Source of the DNA: Bacillota bacterium
GTDB taxonomy: Bacteria; Bacillota; SHA-98; Ch115
DNA length: 64,000 nt
Assembly: GCA_013178415.1 (NCBI GenBank)
Contig: JABLXA010000007.1
Location: 1-64,000, forward strand
Direction: 5' to 3'
In this document: positions 18,414 to 27,434 of the stretch, in pieces
Layout: each line of letters opens with the position of its first letter
Position numbering within the stretch: position 1 is the stretch's first letter
Notes under the pieces: generated by a model
Told to the model about the DNA's origin: nothing
Databases searched by the model: none
Seen by the model: the letters and a program-made list of their open reading frames with translations, nothing else
Translations under genes and position numbers: made by a program

Positions 18414-19257
18414 AGAACCTATAAGCTCTCCTCATAATCCCAAGATCAAGCTTGTCCGGCGCCTCCTCGAAAACAGGGGCTTCAGATATGAGTATGGGGC
18501 ATATGTCATAGAGGGCGCGCGGCTTGTGGATGAGGCTATAGCTGCGTCTATTGATCTTGAATTTGTCCTATTTGCTCTGGATTTTGAGGAAAGGGAGCCG
18601 GGCCGGAGGCTCCTTCAAAAGGTACGGGATAGCGGTGTGCCTCTGATCCCGGTAGCGCAAGGAATTCTAAGCCGTCTCGCCGACACTGTCACATCACAGG
18701 GGATACTAGCGGTTGCTAGAATCACCATGCAGGATGCTGAAACCCTCATAGGGTGTTCTATCGGCGAATTGCCGCTGATCCTGGTCTGTGACGAAATAAA
18801 GGACCCAGGTAATCTGGGTACGATCTTGAGAAGTGCGTGGGGATTTGGCGTGTCCCTTGTGGTGCTGCCGGAGGGTTGTGTCGATCTCTACAATCCAAAG
18901 GTTGTCCGGTCGGCCATGGGGGCCATTTTTCATGTCCCCGTTGCTATTTTTGAGAAATCTACCATTGAAGCGATAAGATGGCTCAGGGCTCACGGTATAG
19001 CCATCCTGGCATCGAGCCCCCATGCCAGGCGATATTGCCATCAATATGATTTCGTGCGTCCTGTCGCGATTGTGTTAGGAAACGAGGCCTGGGGAATCTC
19101 CCAGGAAATAGCAGAGGCTTCCGACGACATCGTCGCGATCCCTATGCCGGGCGGCAGCGAATCATTGAATGTAGCTGTGGCTACCTCGATAGTTCTCTAT
19201 GAGGCCGCGAAACAGCGTCTTGTAAGGGGCGAGAGGCTGTGCTATAATTCAGTTTGA
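18388..19257 (+). CDS. TrmH/SpoU-family RNA 2'-O-methyltransferase
   Basis: SPOUT-fold methyltransferase (about 289 aa) for rRNA or tRNA. The N-terminal substrate-binding domain ([27 protein letters not shown]) is followed by the knotted SAM domain: [45 protein letters not shown] and [20 protein letters not shown]. The start is uncertain; TTG 18388, with GAGGAG upstream, overlaps the rplT 3' end by 26 bp and suggests translational coupling. A gene of this family commonly lies between rplT and pheS in Clostridia. The methylated site cannot be inferred. Confidence 0.88.
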   Translation: MQGSQRSDREPISSPHNPKIKLVRRLLENRGFRYEYGAYVIEGARLVDEAIAASIDLEFVLFALDFEEREPGRRLLQKVRDSGVPLIPVAQGILSRLADTVTSQGILAVARITMQDAETLIGCSIGELPLILVCDEIKDPGNLGTILRSAWGFGVSLVVLPEGCVDLYNPKVVRSAMGAIFHVPVAIFEKSTIEAIRWLRAHGIAILASSPHARRYCHQYDFVRPVAIVLGNEAWGISQEIAEASDDIVAIPMPGGSESLNVAVATSIVLYEAAKQRLVRGERLCYNSV

Positions 19258-19297
19258 CAGGGGCGGCCGTATCACCAGTAAAGGGGTGTTGGTCCCT

Positions 19298-19387
19298 ATG
19301 TTTACAGCAGATTTTTTCTGGAGAATCTTCGAGGTGACCGGATCGATAAGGGCATATCTCATATACCGGCGTCTCAGAACGCAGTAG
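19298..19387 (+). CDS. YqzL-like microprotein, 29 aa, in the pheST leader
   Basis: ATG 19298 with AAAGGGGTG nine bases upstream opens a 29-codon frame. The core FWRIFEVTGSIRAYL matches the pattern of YqzL-family small proteins of spore formers (FxWxxFxxTGxIxxYL). Four of the first eleven residues are Phe and the ORF lies upstream of a strong terminator before pheS, so it could also act as a Phe-sensing leader peptide. Both roles are possible. The promoter is not evident; it may be read from trmH. Confidence 0.65.
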   Translation: MFTADFFWRIFEVTGSIRAYLIYRRLRTQ

Positions 19388-19429
19388 AAGATATGGTTTA
19401 GAATGCGTGCTGGCCCGCGACGGGCCCAG

Positions 19430-19470
19430 GGTCACAGCCTCGTCCCTTGACGTCCGGTTGTGACCTTTTT
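19430..19470 (+). terminator. Intrinsic terminator/attenuator upstream of pheS
   Basis: GGTCACA (19430-19436) pairs with TGTGACC (19459-19465), followed by TTTTT at 19466-19470. A small GGCCC/GGGCC hairpin lies just before. GTGACC at 19334-19339, inside the 29-codon ORF, can pair with GGTCAC of the terminator and could serve as an antiterminator. No T-box motif is present. Confidence 0.7.
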
Positions 19471-19535
19471 AGTATGATTGGGGTTTGTCGCGATGTTTAC
19501 ATGTCGTTTGATATTCATGCAGGAGGTTTTCCAGA

Positions 19536-20555
19536 ATGCAACAGAAGGTAGCTGAGATCAAGGATAGGATGATCCGTGACATAGAAGCTGCTGGTTCGGC
19601 ATCCCACTTAGAGGAGGTTAGACGCTCATATCTCGGTAAGAAGGGAATTATAACTCAGCTACTAAGAGGCCTGGGTCAGATCGACCCCGGCGAGAGACCT
19701 TTGGTGGGGCGCCTTGTCAATGAGCTCAAGGATCTATGTGAGGCCGAGCTCGCCAAACGTGAGCAAGAGATCAAGTCGCGGGAGGCGCAAGAGGCCCTTA
19801 AGAAGGAAACCCTTGACATATCTATGCCCGGTAGACGGGTCTGGGTTGGAAGGAAGCACCCACTTACCAGAGGCTTCGATGAACTCGCCAGGATCTTCAG
19901 CAGAATGGGATTTGAGGTTGTCAAAGGACCAGAAGTAGAGCTAGACTATTATAATTTTGAGGCGTTGAATACCCCGCCTGATCACCCTTCCCGTGACATC
20001 CAGGATACATTTTACGTGTCCCCGAAGGTCGTTCTCAGGACCCATACCTCACCAGTCCAAATCAGAACCATGGAGTCTCGAAAGCCTCCGATCCGTGTCA
20101 TCGTTCCGGGCAGGGCGTACAGGGCCGATGCCACCGATGCTTCTCATTCGCCGGTTTTTCACCAACTTGAGGGATTGGCCGTTGATCGTGGCATAAAGTT
20201 TTCGGATCTCCGTGGCACACTTGCCGCCTGGGCGGTGGAGTTTTTCGGCCCCGAGACTCGTACGCGCTTCCGGCCGCATTTCTTCCCATTTACCGAGCCA
20301 AGCGCGGAGGTGGATGTAACATGTGTAATGTGCGGCGGTTCTGGTTGCCGGCTCTGTAAGGGAAGCGGATGGTTGGAAGTAATGGGGGCAGGCATGGTGC
20401 ACCCAAAGGTCCTTGAAAACGTTGGATATGACCCGGGAGAGGTCAGCGGATTTGCTTTTGGCATGGGAGTAGATCGTCTTGTGATGCTGAAATATGGGAT
20501 CAGCGATATTCGTTCTCTTCTTGAAAACGATATGCGCTTCTTGCAGAGTTTTTAA
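19536..20555 (+). CDS. pheS: Phenylalanyl-tRNA synthetase alpha subunit
   Basis: Catalytic class II subunit (339 aa) of the alpha2beta2 enzyme. An N-terminal coiled-coil arm (about 1-90) precedes HPLTRGFDELARIFSRMGFEVV, then DTFYV, LRTHTSPVQIR, the motif-2 region PGRAYRADATDASHSPVFHQLEG, and motif 3 GFAFGMGVDRLVMLKYGI. The loop with CVMCGGSGCRLCKGSGWLE contains four Cys. ATG 19536 has AGGAGG nine bases upstream. It is followed 34 bp later by pheT. Confidence 0.96.
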   Translation: MQQKVAEIKDRMIRDIEAAGSASHLEEVRRSYLGKKGIITQLLRGLGQIDPGERPLVGRLVNELKDLCEAELAKREQEIKSREAQEALKKETLDISMPGRRVWVGRKHPLTRGFDELARIFSRMGFEVVKGPEVELDYYNFEALNTPPDHPSRDIQDTFYVSPKVVLRTHTSPVQIRTMESRKPPIRVIVPGRAYRADATDASHSPVFHQLEGLAVDRGIKFSDLRGTLAAWAVEFFGPETRTRFRPHFFPFTEPSAEVDVTCVMCGGSGCRLCKGSGWLEVMGAGMVHPKVLENVGYDPGEVSGFAFGMGVDRLVMLKYGISDIRSLLENDMRFLQSF

Positions 20556-20589
20556 CGCGCCTCGTGGCTAGATCTTAGGAGGTAGAGGA

Positions 20590-22659
20590 ATGCGGGTTCC
20601 CCATGATTGGCTGATGGAATATGTTGAGTGTGACAGGGATCCTGACGAAATCGCAGAGCTCATGACCATGACTGGCACCAAGGTGGAATCCCTTGAGCGC
20701 GATGACTCGGGCAATATCGTATATGATCTTGAGATAACGCCTAACAGGCCTGATTGTCTGTCAGTCATAGGGGTTGCACGCGAAGTTGCAGCCGGGCTTG
20801 CGAAACCACTCAAGGTCGAGATTCCTGAGGTCGCTGGCAAGGGTGATAGCGTCGAGGATTACATTTCTGTAGAGATCCAGGATCCCGATTTGGCGCTGCG
20901 CTACATAGCAAGGATAATAAGAAATGTAAAGATCGGACCATCTCCGCTATGGCTTCAGCGTCGTCTCGAGGCATGTGGAATCCGACCCATATGCAATGCG
21001 GTCGATGTGACCAACTATGTCATGTTGGCCTGTGGTCAGCCGCTCCATGCTTTTGATTACAACATGGTGAAGGGTCGCAAGATCATAGTGAGGCGGGCGA
21101 GGCCCGGGGAAAGCATTGTCACCCTTGACGGTGAGACCAGGGAATTAAATGGAGAGAATCTTGTAATAGCTGATGCTGAAAGGCCGATAGCCTTGGCAGG
21201 GATAATAGGCGGGATGGATTCTGAGATCACCGATGATACATCTATCATTCTCCTAGAATCTGCTAATTTCCTTGGGCGCAACATATACAGGACATCCAAA
21301 AAGATGAAGCTCCGTACTGAAGCTTCGCTGAGATTTGACAAGGGACTTGATCCTGAACTCGCGATGATGGCTCAGAATATGGCGTGCGAGCTCTTCGAGA
21401 AATTGGGAGTTGGGGAGGTGGCTCGGGGCCTGGTGGATGTATATCCAGCGCCTGAGAAGAAGAGATTCTTCTCTCTCAGCGTTGATCGCGTCAACCACCT
21501 CCTGGGGACCCAGCTAGCCTCCAAAGAGATGATAGATATCTTATCAAGACTCGAGATACCTGCATCCGAATCCCGGTCAGGAAGTATCGAGATACAGATT
21601 CCTAGCTTCAGGCGCGACCTGGCGATAGAGGCAGATTTCGTGGAAGAGATTGCGCGTATCTATGGATATGAGCGCTTTCCTCTCACCATGCTGTCTGGAT
21701 CGATTCCCGAGAGGATCAGGGGATTCAAGCAAGATCCCGAGGATATCTCTAGAGAGATCCTGTTAAGGCTGGGGCTGACCGAAGCCGTCACGTCGAGCCT
21801 GGTAGGCCAGTGGGCCCTTGACTTGATTCGCCTGCCTGAAAATCATCCGCTGAGGGAAGGAGTTAGGCTGGAGAACCCACTCGTGGAAGAACAGAGCATG
21901 CTCAGAACGACGTTGCTTCCCAATGTGATCGCGGTCTTGAAGGGCAATGCGGCCAAGGACGTATCAGATGTGCGTCTGTTTGAGCATGGCAAAGTTTATC
22001 TTCCTGAAGAAGGAAAGACATTGCCAAAAGAGAAGAGGTCTGTGGCTGGGGGCATAATGGGACTTGTAAGCCCGCCAACGTGGGGCGTTTCCGAACGTGA
22101 TTTTGATTTCTATGATCTCAAGGGGATAGTTGAAGAGTACCTTGATGAGATGGGGGTAGAGGGATACTCCTTTGAGAGGACTCAGCATCCGGCGCTTCAT
22201 CCCGGCAGGACTGCAGCTCTCATGATCGGTGGGAAATCAGTGGGAGTATTCGGGGAATTGCACCCTCAGATCCGCGAGGAATGCCATCTCCCCCATCGAG
22301 CATATGTCTTTGAGTTCGATTTTGACCTGATAGCTCAGTCCATTGTAGCCAGGGTCACAGCCAGGGAGGTCTCCAAGTTCCCTGAGGTGAGCAGGGATAT
22401 TGCCTTCATCGTGAAGGAAGATGTGCCATACGCGCGTATTGACAATATAATTAGAGAGGCCGCCACGGATTTATTGGAGGATCTCAGGCTCTTCGATGTC
22501 TATACAGGGGCGCAGATCCCCAAGGGATATCGGAGCCTTGCCATCAGGATGGTCTTAAGGGCCAAAGATAGAACGCTCACAGATGAAGAGGCTAATGAGA
22601 TTCGTGCAATGGTATCAAAGAGGCTTCAGGGGGAATGTGGGGCAGAAATAAGGGCATGA
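20590..22659 (+). CDS. pheT: Phenylalanyl-tRNA synthetase beta subunit without EMAP/OB domain
   Basis: Structural and editing subunit (689 aa). After MRVPHDWLMEYVECD and TMTGTKVESLERDD the protein passes directly into YDLEITPNRPDCLSVIGVAREVAAG. The usual inserted tRNA-binding OB-fold of about 110 aa (VGxVxxxxxHPNADxLxxCxV) is missing, which explains a length of 689 rather than about 800. The B3/4 editing region (NAVDVTNYVMLACGQPLHAFD), B5, and the C-terminal ferredoxin-like anticodon-binding domain (VSKFPEVSRDIAFIVKED) are present. ATG 20590 has TTAGGAGG upstream. Confidence 0.94.
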   Translation: MRVPHDWLMEYVECDRDPDEIAELMTMTGTKVESLERDDSGNIVYDLEITPNRPDCLSVIGVAREVAAGLAKPLKVEIPEVAGKGDSVEDYISVEIQDPDLALRYIARIIRNVKIGPSPLWLQRRLEACGIRPICNAVDVTNYVMLACGQPLHAFDYNMVKGRKIIVRRARPGESIVTLDGETRELNGENLVIADAERPIALAGIIGGMDSEITDDTSIILLESANFLGRNIYRTSKKMKLRTEASLRFDKGLDPELAMMAQNMACELFEKLGVGEVARGLVDVYPAPEKKRFFSLSVDRVNHLLGTQLASKEMIDILSRLEIPASESRSGSIEIQIPSFRRDLAIEADFVEEIARIYGYERFPLTMLSGSIPERIRGFKQDPEDISREILLRLGLTEAVTSSLVGQWALDLIRLPENHPLREGVRLENPLVEEQSMLRTTLLPNVIAVLKGNAAKDVSDVRLFEHGKVYLPEEGKTLPKEKRSVAGGIMGLVSPPTWGVSERDFDFYDLKGIVEEYLDEMGVEGYSFERTQHPALHPGRTAALMIGGKSVGVFGELHPQIREECHLPHRAYVFEFDFDLIAQSIVARVTAREVSKFPEVSRDIAFIVKEDVPYARIDNIIREAATDLLEDLRLFDVYTGAQIPKGYRSLAIRMVLRAKDRTLTDEEANEIRAMVSKRLQGECGAEIRA

Positions 22660-22700
22660 GCATATTGAGTGCCAGGGATTATCCGTGGGAGGTGAGGTCG

Positions 22701-23003
22701 GTGGCCAAGTCTTCAAGCGCCCAGACTCCGGCCGGTGGTCCCGAGGTTGCTCCTGTGAAAAAGTCCAGGGTTGCCGTGAGGATAATGTCAGATGAGTATA
22801 CCATCGTGGGCGATGCCGATCCTGAATATATAAAAGAGTTGGCCGCTGAGGTAGATTCACGAATCCGCCAGGCTCTTGAAGCTAACCGAAAGCTTGCTCG
22901 CGCTCAGGCTGCGATCCTTACCTGTCTAAACATGGCTGATGAACTGCACAAGCTCAAGGCTCAGTATGAAGAGCTGGTTCAGCTCATAGAAGGCAAAAGG
23001 TAG
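22701..23003 (+). CDS. zapA: Cell division protein ZapA
   Basis: FtsZ-ring-associated protein (100 aa). The core VAVRIMSDEYTIVGDADPEYIKELAAEVDSRI followed by a C-terminal coiled coil is typical. GTG 22701 has GGGAGGTGA a few bases upstream; the frame is open further into pheT, but that segment is non-family. Between pheT and mutS2 this is the expected Clostridia position. Confidence 0.85.
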   Translation: MAKSSSAQTPAGGPEVAPVKKSRVAVRIMSDEYTIVGDADPEYIKELAAEVDSRIRQALEANRKLARAQAAILTCLNMADELHKLKAQYEELVQLIEGKR

Positions 23004-23056
23004 CCTTTTATCATTCTTGACCAGCGTTTTCTGAGGACCGGGACGGTGAGGCAACC

Positions 23057-23887
23057 TTGGATTGGATAAGCATTCTCATATTGGTCATCTTGATCTTCTA
23101 TGCTGCCAGCGGATTGAGGCAAGGACTCATCAGGCAGGTAATCCACATTTTCGGCATAGTGCTTGCCCTTCTTTTGGCCTTTCGTTATTTCGACGATGTC
23201 GGAAGCATAGTGGCTCAGTATGTGCCAATCTCTGCCGGGATTTCAGGGGTTGTGGGATTTGCCGTCATCATCCTTGCAGTATTGGTGATCGCCTCCCTGA
23301 TAGGTCACCTTTGGTCGCGTCTTGCGCGCATGACTCCGCTTTCGATGCTGGATGCCGTGGGCGGAGCGGCCTTTGGCTTGTTGAAGGGCCTCATTCTGGT
23401 ATGTATCACCCTTGTTTTGATCTCGGCATTGCCTTTCTCAGGTATTCGCTCTGCGATAGATGGATCTGCCATTGCCTCCGGCATCCTCTCCTATGCTCCA
23501 ACCCTGTACAGCCGGATTGAAAGATCCTTGCCTGCTGACGCGCCTAGACTCATGATCACACCCGAGGGAATCAGGCTGCGACGCATAGACTTTCAGAAAC
23601 TTGATGGGGCCACATGCGTGGCCTGCGGTGGTAAAGTGAGATTTGTGGGGATAGTCCAGAGAGGATACCTTAGCGCCCCTAAGTTTGTATGTACAAGATG
23701 CGGCCGGACTAGCGACGGGTGCCAGACATACCAAGGTTTTCATCTTATATATGACAAATGCCCTGTAGATGAGGCAAAGAAAGGATTTCGCATCGACTGC
23801 AAAGTATGGCCAAACAATAGATTCGTTTCACCGCGGGGGCCATGCCCCGTATGCGGCGCGACATTAGACAGGCGTGACCTTAGGTAG
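23057..23887 (+). CDS. CvpA-family membrane protein with C-terminal Cys-rich domain
   Basis: Residues 1-160 form a CvpA-type membrane domain with four hydrophobic helices and AVGGAAFGLLKGLILV. In contrast to ordinary CvpA proteins (about 160-200 aa), a 110-residue tail follows with nine Cys: CxxC at about 187-190, 212-215 and 263-266, plus Cys 222, 235 and 248. This arrangement looks like one or more zinc ribbons. TTG 23057 is the start, behind GGTGAGG. CvpA members are linked to envelope processes, sporulation-associated functions and colicin V production; the tail's role is unknown. Confidence 0.75.
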   Translation: MDWISILILVILIFYAASGLRQGLIRQVIHIFGIVLALLLAFRYFDDVGSIVAQYVPISAGISGVVGFAVIILAVLVIASLIGHLWSRLARMTPLSMLDAVGGAAFGLLKGLILVCITLVLISALPFSGIRSAIDGSAIASGILSYAPTLYSRIERSLPADAPRLMITPEGIRLRRIDFQKLDGATCVACGGKVRFVGIVQRGYLSAPKFVCTRCGRTSDGCQTYQGFHLIYDKCPVDEAKKGFRIDCKVWPNNRFVSPRGPCPVCGATLDRRDLR

Positions 23888-23905
23888 AAAAGGATGGTGC
23901 GATGT

Positions 23906-24088
23906 ATGGATACAGAAACACTGGTTGTCGGAATACTCATGTTTGCCGTTTTGATTGCAGGGATCTATTTTGCCAACAAGGTAGACAAGCTGGTAAAGGC
24001 GCAAAAGGAATCTGAAGCTAGAGAAAGGGAGAAAGAAGGGGCTCGCCGGGGCATGCCCGCGCAAAAGCCGCGGCGTCCGGGGCGTTAG
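23906..24088 (+). CDS. Small single-pass membrane protein, 60 aa
   Basis: One N-terminal hydrophobic helix (LVVGILMFAVLIAGIYF) is followed by a charged, Lys/Glu/Arg-rich cytoplasmic tail likely to form a coiled coil. ATG 23906 has AAAAGGATGGTG upstream; an ATG 12 bases earlier lies inside that site. It is tightly placed between the CvpA-type gene and polX (12 bp before polX). No family is recognised. Confidence 0.6.
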   Translation: MDTETLVVGILMFAVLIAGIYFANKVDKLVKAQKESEAREREKEGARRGMPAQKPRRPGR

Positions 24089-24100
24089 GATTGAAGGGCG

Positions 24101-25828
24101 ATGACAGAAAATCTTCAGATCGCGGCCATTTTTCGTACCATTGCAGACCTTTTGGAGATTAAAGGTGAAAACCCGTTCAAGGCCAGGGCATATCGCCGGG
24201 CCGCGGATAGACTGGAAGGGCTTTCTGAGCCGGTCTCAGCTCTCATTCCTCAGGGTAAGTTGAGGCAGCTGGACGGGATAGGTGAGGCGATCGCAAAAAA
24301 GATAGAGGAATTTGTCTCTACGGGCCGGTTAGCCTATTACGAAAATCTCAAGGCCGAGGTCCCACCTGGATTACTTGAAATCCTTGACATCCCGGGGGTC
24401 GGTCCGAGGACAGCCCGGAAGATCCATCTTTCGCTGGGCATCTCAGGTATCGATGCCCTCGAGGCTGCGGCAAAGGCGGGCAAAATCAGGCATCTGCCTG
24501 GGATGGGGGTGAAGACGGAGCAAAATATCCTCCATGGGATACAGCTTCTCAGGGGAAAGACCGGGCGAATTCCAATCGGTATGGCACTCCCTGCGGCAGT
24601 GGGTCTTGAAGAGGCGATCAAGAAACTCCATGGGGTGGAAGAGGCCAGAGTCGCCGGAAGTATCAGGCGTATGAAGGAAACCGCCGGGGATATAGATGTA
24701 GTTATCGCTACTACTGACCCCGCTGCTATTTTGCAATCCATCGTCCAACTGGAGCCTATTCGCGAAACATTATCCCTCGGAGATACGAGGGCCAGGGTGA
24801 TGACCCGAGAAGGCATCGAGGCCGACCTCTGGGCTGTGAAACCGGCTGAGTTTTATGCCGCGCTTCATCATGCTACCGGCTCAAAAGCGCACAACGTGAG
24901 GCTGCGGACCCTGGCGCATGAGCATGGGCTGAAATTGAACGAATATGGCCTTTTTCGTGAAGATGGCGCCAAGATATCTATAAACCACGAAGAGGATATT
25001 TACGAGATCCTAGGCTTAGAATATATAATCCCCGAGATGAGGGAAGACTCTGGAGAAATTGAAGCCGCTCTCGATCACTCCTTGCCAATTGCGATAGACC
25101 CCCTGGATATAAAGGGAGATCTGCACATGCATACCAACTGGAGTGACGGCATCTCTACCATCGAAGAGATGGTAGAGGCTGCCCGAAGGCGCGGCTATTC
25201 CTATCTCGCCATTTGTGATCATTCCAAATCTCTGGGAATAGCCCGGGGATTGAGTGATGAGGACATCATGAAGCAGGCGGATTACATTCGTCGCTTGAAT
25301 GATCGGATCCATGGGATCCGGGTCCTTGCCGGGATTGAGGTTGATATTAGAAAAGATGGCACCCTCGACTACCCCGATGAAATCTTGTCACAGCTAGATA
25401 TCGTGGTGGCGTCGATTCATTCTGGCTTCCGGCAGGAGAAGGATATCATGACACAGAGGATAATCACCGCGATTCGCAACAAGAATGTAGATATCCTGGC
25501 TCATCCTACAGGCAGGCTTCTGGGAAGACGCGAGCCGTATGATGTTGATATGGAAGCCGTGCTTCGCGAAGCCGCCGCTTCGGGCACCATTCTCGAGATC
25601 AATTCCTACCCCGATCGCCTCGACCTCTCAGATATATGGGCGAGAAGGGCTGCCGGCTACGGAATAAAAATCTCCATAGATACAGATGCTCACGCCCCTG
25701 ATCAACTGTCCTACATTGCCTTCGGTGTCAGCGTAGCAAGGCGGGCCTGGCTCACAATTGAAAATGTGGTAAATTCCTGGCCCTATGAAAAGCTCAAGAC
25801 CTACCTTGACAAAACCATCTCCGAATAA
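24101..25828 (+). CDS. polX: DNA polymerase/3'-5' exonuclease PolX
   Basis: Family X repair polymerase with a PHP exonuclease (575 aa), used in gap filling. The N-terminal 8-kDa and HhH parts (LDGIGEAIAKKIEEF, IPGVGPRTARKI) precede the nucleotidyltransferase palm with metal-binding Asp about 197/199 (AGDIDVVI) and 242 (IEADLWAV). The PHP domain begins at KGDLHMHTNWSDG (about 338-350) and continues through ICDHSKSL, LAGIEVDI, DILAHPTGRLL and ISIDTDAH. All catalytic elements look intact. ATG 24101 follows the small membrane gene by 12 bp. Confidence 0.94.
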   Translation: MTENLQIAAIFRTIADLLEIKGENPFKARAYRRAADRLEGLSEPVSALIPQGKLRQLDGIGEAIAKKIEEFVSTGRLAYYENLKAEVPPGLLEILDIPGVGPRTARKIHLSLGISGIDALEAAAKAGKIRHLPGMGVKTEQNILHGIQLLRGKTGRIPIGMALPAAVGLEEAIKKLHGVEEARVAGSIRRMKETAGDIDVVIATTDPAAILQSIVQLEPIRETLSLGDTRARVMTREGIEADLWAVKPAEFYAALHHATGSKAHNVRLRTLAHEHGLKLNEYGLFREDGAKISINHEEDIYEILGLEYIIPEMREDSGEIEAALDHSLPIAIDPLDIKGDLHMHTNWSDGISTIEEMVEAARRRGYSYLAICDHSKSLGIARGLSDEDIMKQADYIRRLNDRIHGIRVLAGIEVDIRKDGTLDYPDEILSQLDIVVASIHSGFRQEKDIMTQRIITAIRNKNVDILAHPTGRLLGRREPYDVDMEAVLREAAASGTILEINSYPDRLDLSDIWARRAAGYGIKISIDTDAHAPDQLSYIAFGVSVARRAWLTIENVVNSWPYEKLKTYLDKTISE

Positions 25829-25887
25829 AGCCTCCTCTTACACCCAATACTATGTTAGAATCTATACCTTGCGGGTGAAAAGTCGAT

Positions 25888-26592
25888 TTGGCAATAGTCG
25901 GAAAAGCAATTTTCATGTACCTCTTCGTCCTTCTGATAATACGTCTCATGGGAAAGCGTGAGGTGGGGCAGCTTTCGCCCTTTGACCTCGTGGTCGCAAT
26001 AATGATCGCTGACCTGGCAGCGCTTCCTTTAGAAGAACGGCATATCAAGATCAGTGAAGCAGTAATACCAATCATTGTGCTCACTGTTCTTGAGGTAGGG
26101 ATGGCATATACCAGTCTTAAGAGCAGTCGAGCTCGCAACATAATCGTCGGTGAGCCGACGGTGGTCATCGAGAATGGGCGGATCCTGGAAGGGAATCTGA
26201 AGAAGCTCAGGTATAACCTCAACGATCTCCTGGCGCAGTTGAGGGAAAAGGATGTTCATAATATAGCTGATGTGGAATATGCCATCCTGGAGACGTCCGG
26301 TAAGTTGTCGGTCCTCAAAAAATCGCAAAAGCGGCCAGTGACTCCTGAAGATCTCAAGATACCCACTTCCTATGAAGGAGTGCCGTTTCCCCTCATTGTA
26401 GACGGGGAGATCAACTATGAGAACCTAAATCGGCTGAATCTAACGATAAAATGGCTTCAAGATGAATTGCACAAACACGGCTGTGACTCCCCACGGGATG
26501 TACTTTATGCCTCCATGGACAGCCAGGGGAACCTTTATGTTTCGTTGAAGCAATCAGCGGAGTTCAGGAGGGCGCAACTGGACCAGCGCTAG
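25888..26592 (+). CDS. DUF421 (YetF-like) membrane protein
   Basis: 234 aa. An N-terminal membrane part with about three helices contains the family motif IRLMGKREVGQLSPFDLVV. A cytoplasmic DUF421 domain follows (GEPTVVIENGRILEGNLKKLRYNLNDLLAQLREKDVHNIADVEYAILETSGKLSV). Paralogues occur in spore formers, some in spore membranes; the function is unknown. TTG 25888 has a GGGTGAAAAG region upstream. Confidence 0.85.
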   Translation: MAIVGKAIFMYLFVLLIIRLMGKREVGQLSPFDLVVAIMIADLAALPLEERHIKISEAVIPIIVLTVLEVGMAYTSLKSSRARNIIVGEPTVVIENGRILEGNLKKLRYNLNDLLAQLREKDVHNIADVEYAILETSGKLSVLKKSQKRPVTPEDLKIPTSYEGVPFPLIVDGEINYENLNRLNLTIKWLQDELHKHGCDSPRDVLYASMDSQGNLYVSLKQSAEFRRAQLDQR

Positions 26593-26694
26593 GAAGAAAA
26601 GGGAGCATCGGTTCTATAGAAGGAGGCATTGGGGGCGGATGTTCCTCTGATTAGTGCCATAGAGGAGGCTCATGAATGGAAAGGAGGTCTATCT

Positions 26695-27327
26695 GTGGAG
26701 CTGTCAAAAGATTTCAAGGAACGATATGTAAAAACTTTACAGGGGCGGGAATTCATTGTCTATGGAGGTCTTCTTGACCTGGCCCGCCATGCTGGTCTCA
26801 GGAGGATAACCACAAACATCGTCCAGATCCCTAACGCTGAAAATGGGATGTATGCTGTTGTCGAGGCAGAAGTGGAGACAGGAAATGGCGTTTTCAAGGA
26901 GGTAGGCGATGCCTCTCCTTCCAGTGTGAATAGGACCATCCTGCCTCATATCCTGCGCATGGCGGCCACAAGGGCTAAGGCTCGAGCGCTGAGGGACGCT
27001 GTCGGGGTGGACCTGGTGGCTCTCGAGGAGCTTGGCGATGCTTTGCCGGAAGATGATATTCCTTCACCGCCCAGACCCGAAGAAATTGTGATCGGATTTG
27101 GCAAATATGCCAAGAAAACTCTCGGCCAGATCCTGGATATGGATCGTGGCTATATTGAATGGTTGAGAGATAATGCTAGGGATGAGATCGTGCGAAAGGC
27201 AGCAAGGGACCTGCTGTCAAATAGGCCAAATGAGCCTGAAGATGATATAGAAAAATTGAGAGGCCGTGCGGCACATGCCCCGCATGAACTTATTCACGAG
27301 GATTCCCGAGATCAATTTCCTCAGTAA
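26695..27327 (+). CDS. Two-domain protein: ssDNA-annealing-like N-terminus plus ExoX-C/DUF3820-type C-terminus
   Basis: 210 aa. N-terminal residues (TLQGREFIVYGGLLDLARHAG through GDASPSSVNRTILPHILRMAATRAKARALRDAVGV) resemble Rad52/DdrA-like proteins and phage-type single-strand annealing proteins, where RxAxTRAxARALR is typical; this is recognition by eye. The C-terminal IVIGFGKYAKKTLGQILDMDRGYIEWL fits the FGKYxGKT small domain found at exonuclease X C-termini. GTG 26695 is chosen because AAAGGAGGT lies six bases upstream; the frame is open to 26629 but has no well-spaced site there. It lies between DUF421 and mutS2. Confidence 0.6.
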   Translation: MELSKDFKERYVKTLQGREFIVYGGLLDLARHAGLRRITTNIVQIPNAENGMYAVVEAEVETGNGVFKEVGDASPSSVNRTILPHILRMAATRAKARALRDAVGVDLVALEELGDALPEDDIPSPPRPEEIVIGFGKYAKKTLGQILDMDRGYIEWLRDNARDEIVRKAARDLLSNRPNEPEDDIEKLRGRAAHAPHELIHEDSRDQFPQ

Positions 27328-27379
27328 CCTCCCAACCCCGCCCGTGACGGTGTCGCCAGGCCACGCCGTGTTCCTTCCC

Positions 27380-27408
27380 TTGACAGCGAGCTAATTCTGA
27401 ATTAGATT
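27380..27408 (+). promoter_or_regulatory. Sigma-A promoter of mutS2
   Basis: TTGACA (27380-27385), 17-bp spacer, TAGATT (27403-27408). It lies about 20-50 bp before the mutS2 start. Confidence 0.6.
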
Positions 27409-27434
27409 ACTCTTGTCATCAAGGGGGGATGAAT

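Noticed and set aside
26671-26730. 19-codon ORF overlapping the start of the two-domain gene
   Set aside because: GGAGG precedes its ATG, but the product is unremarkable and the overlap could be chance.
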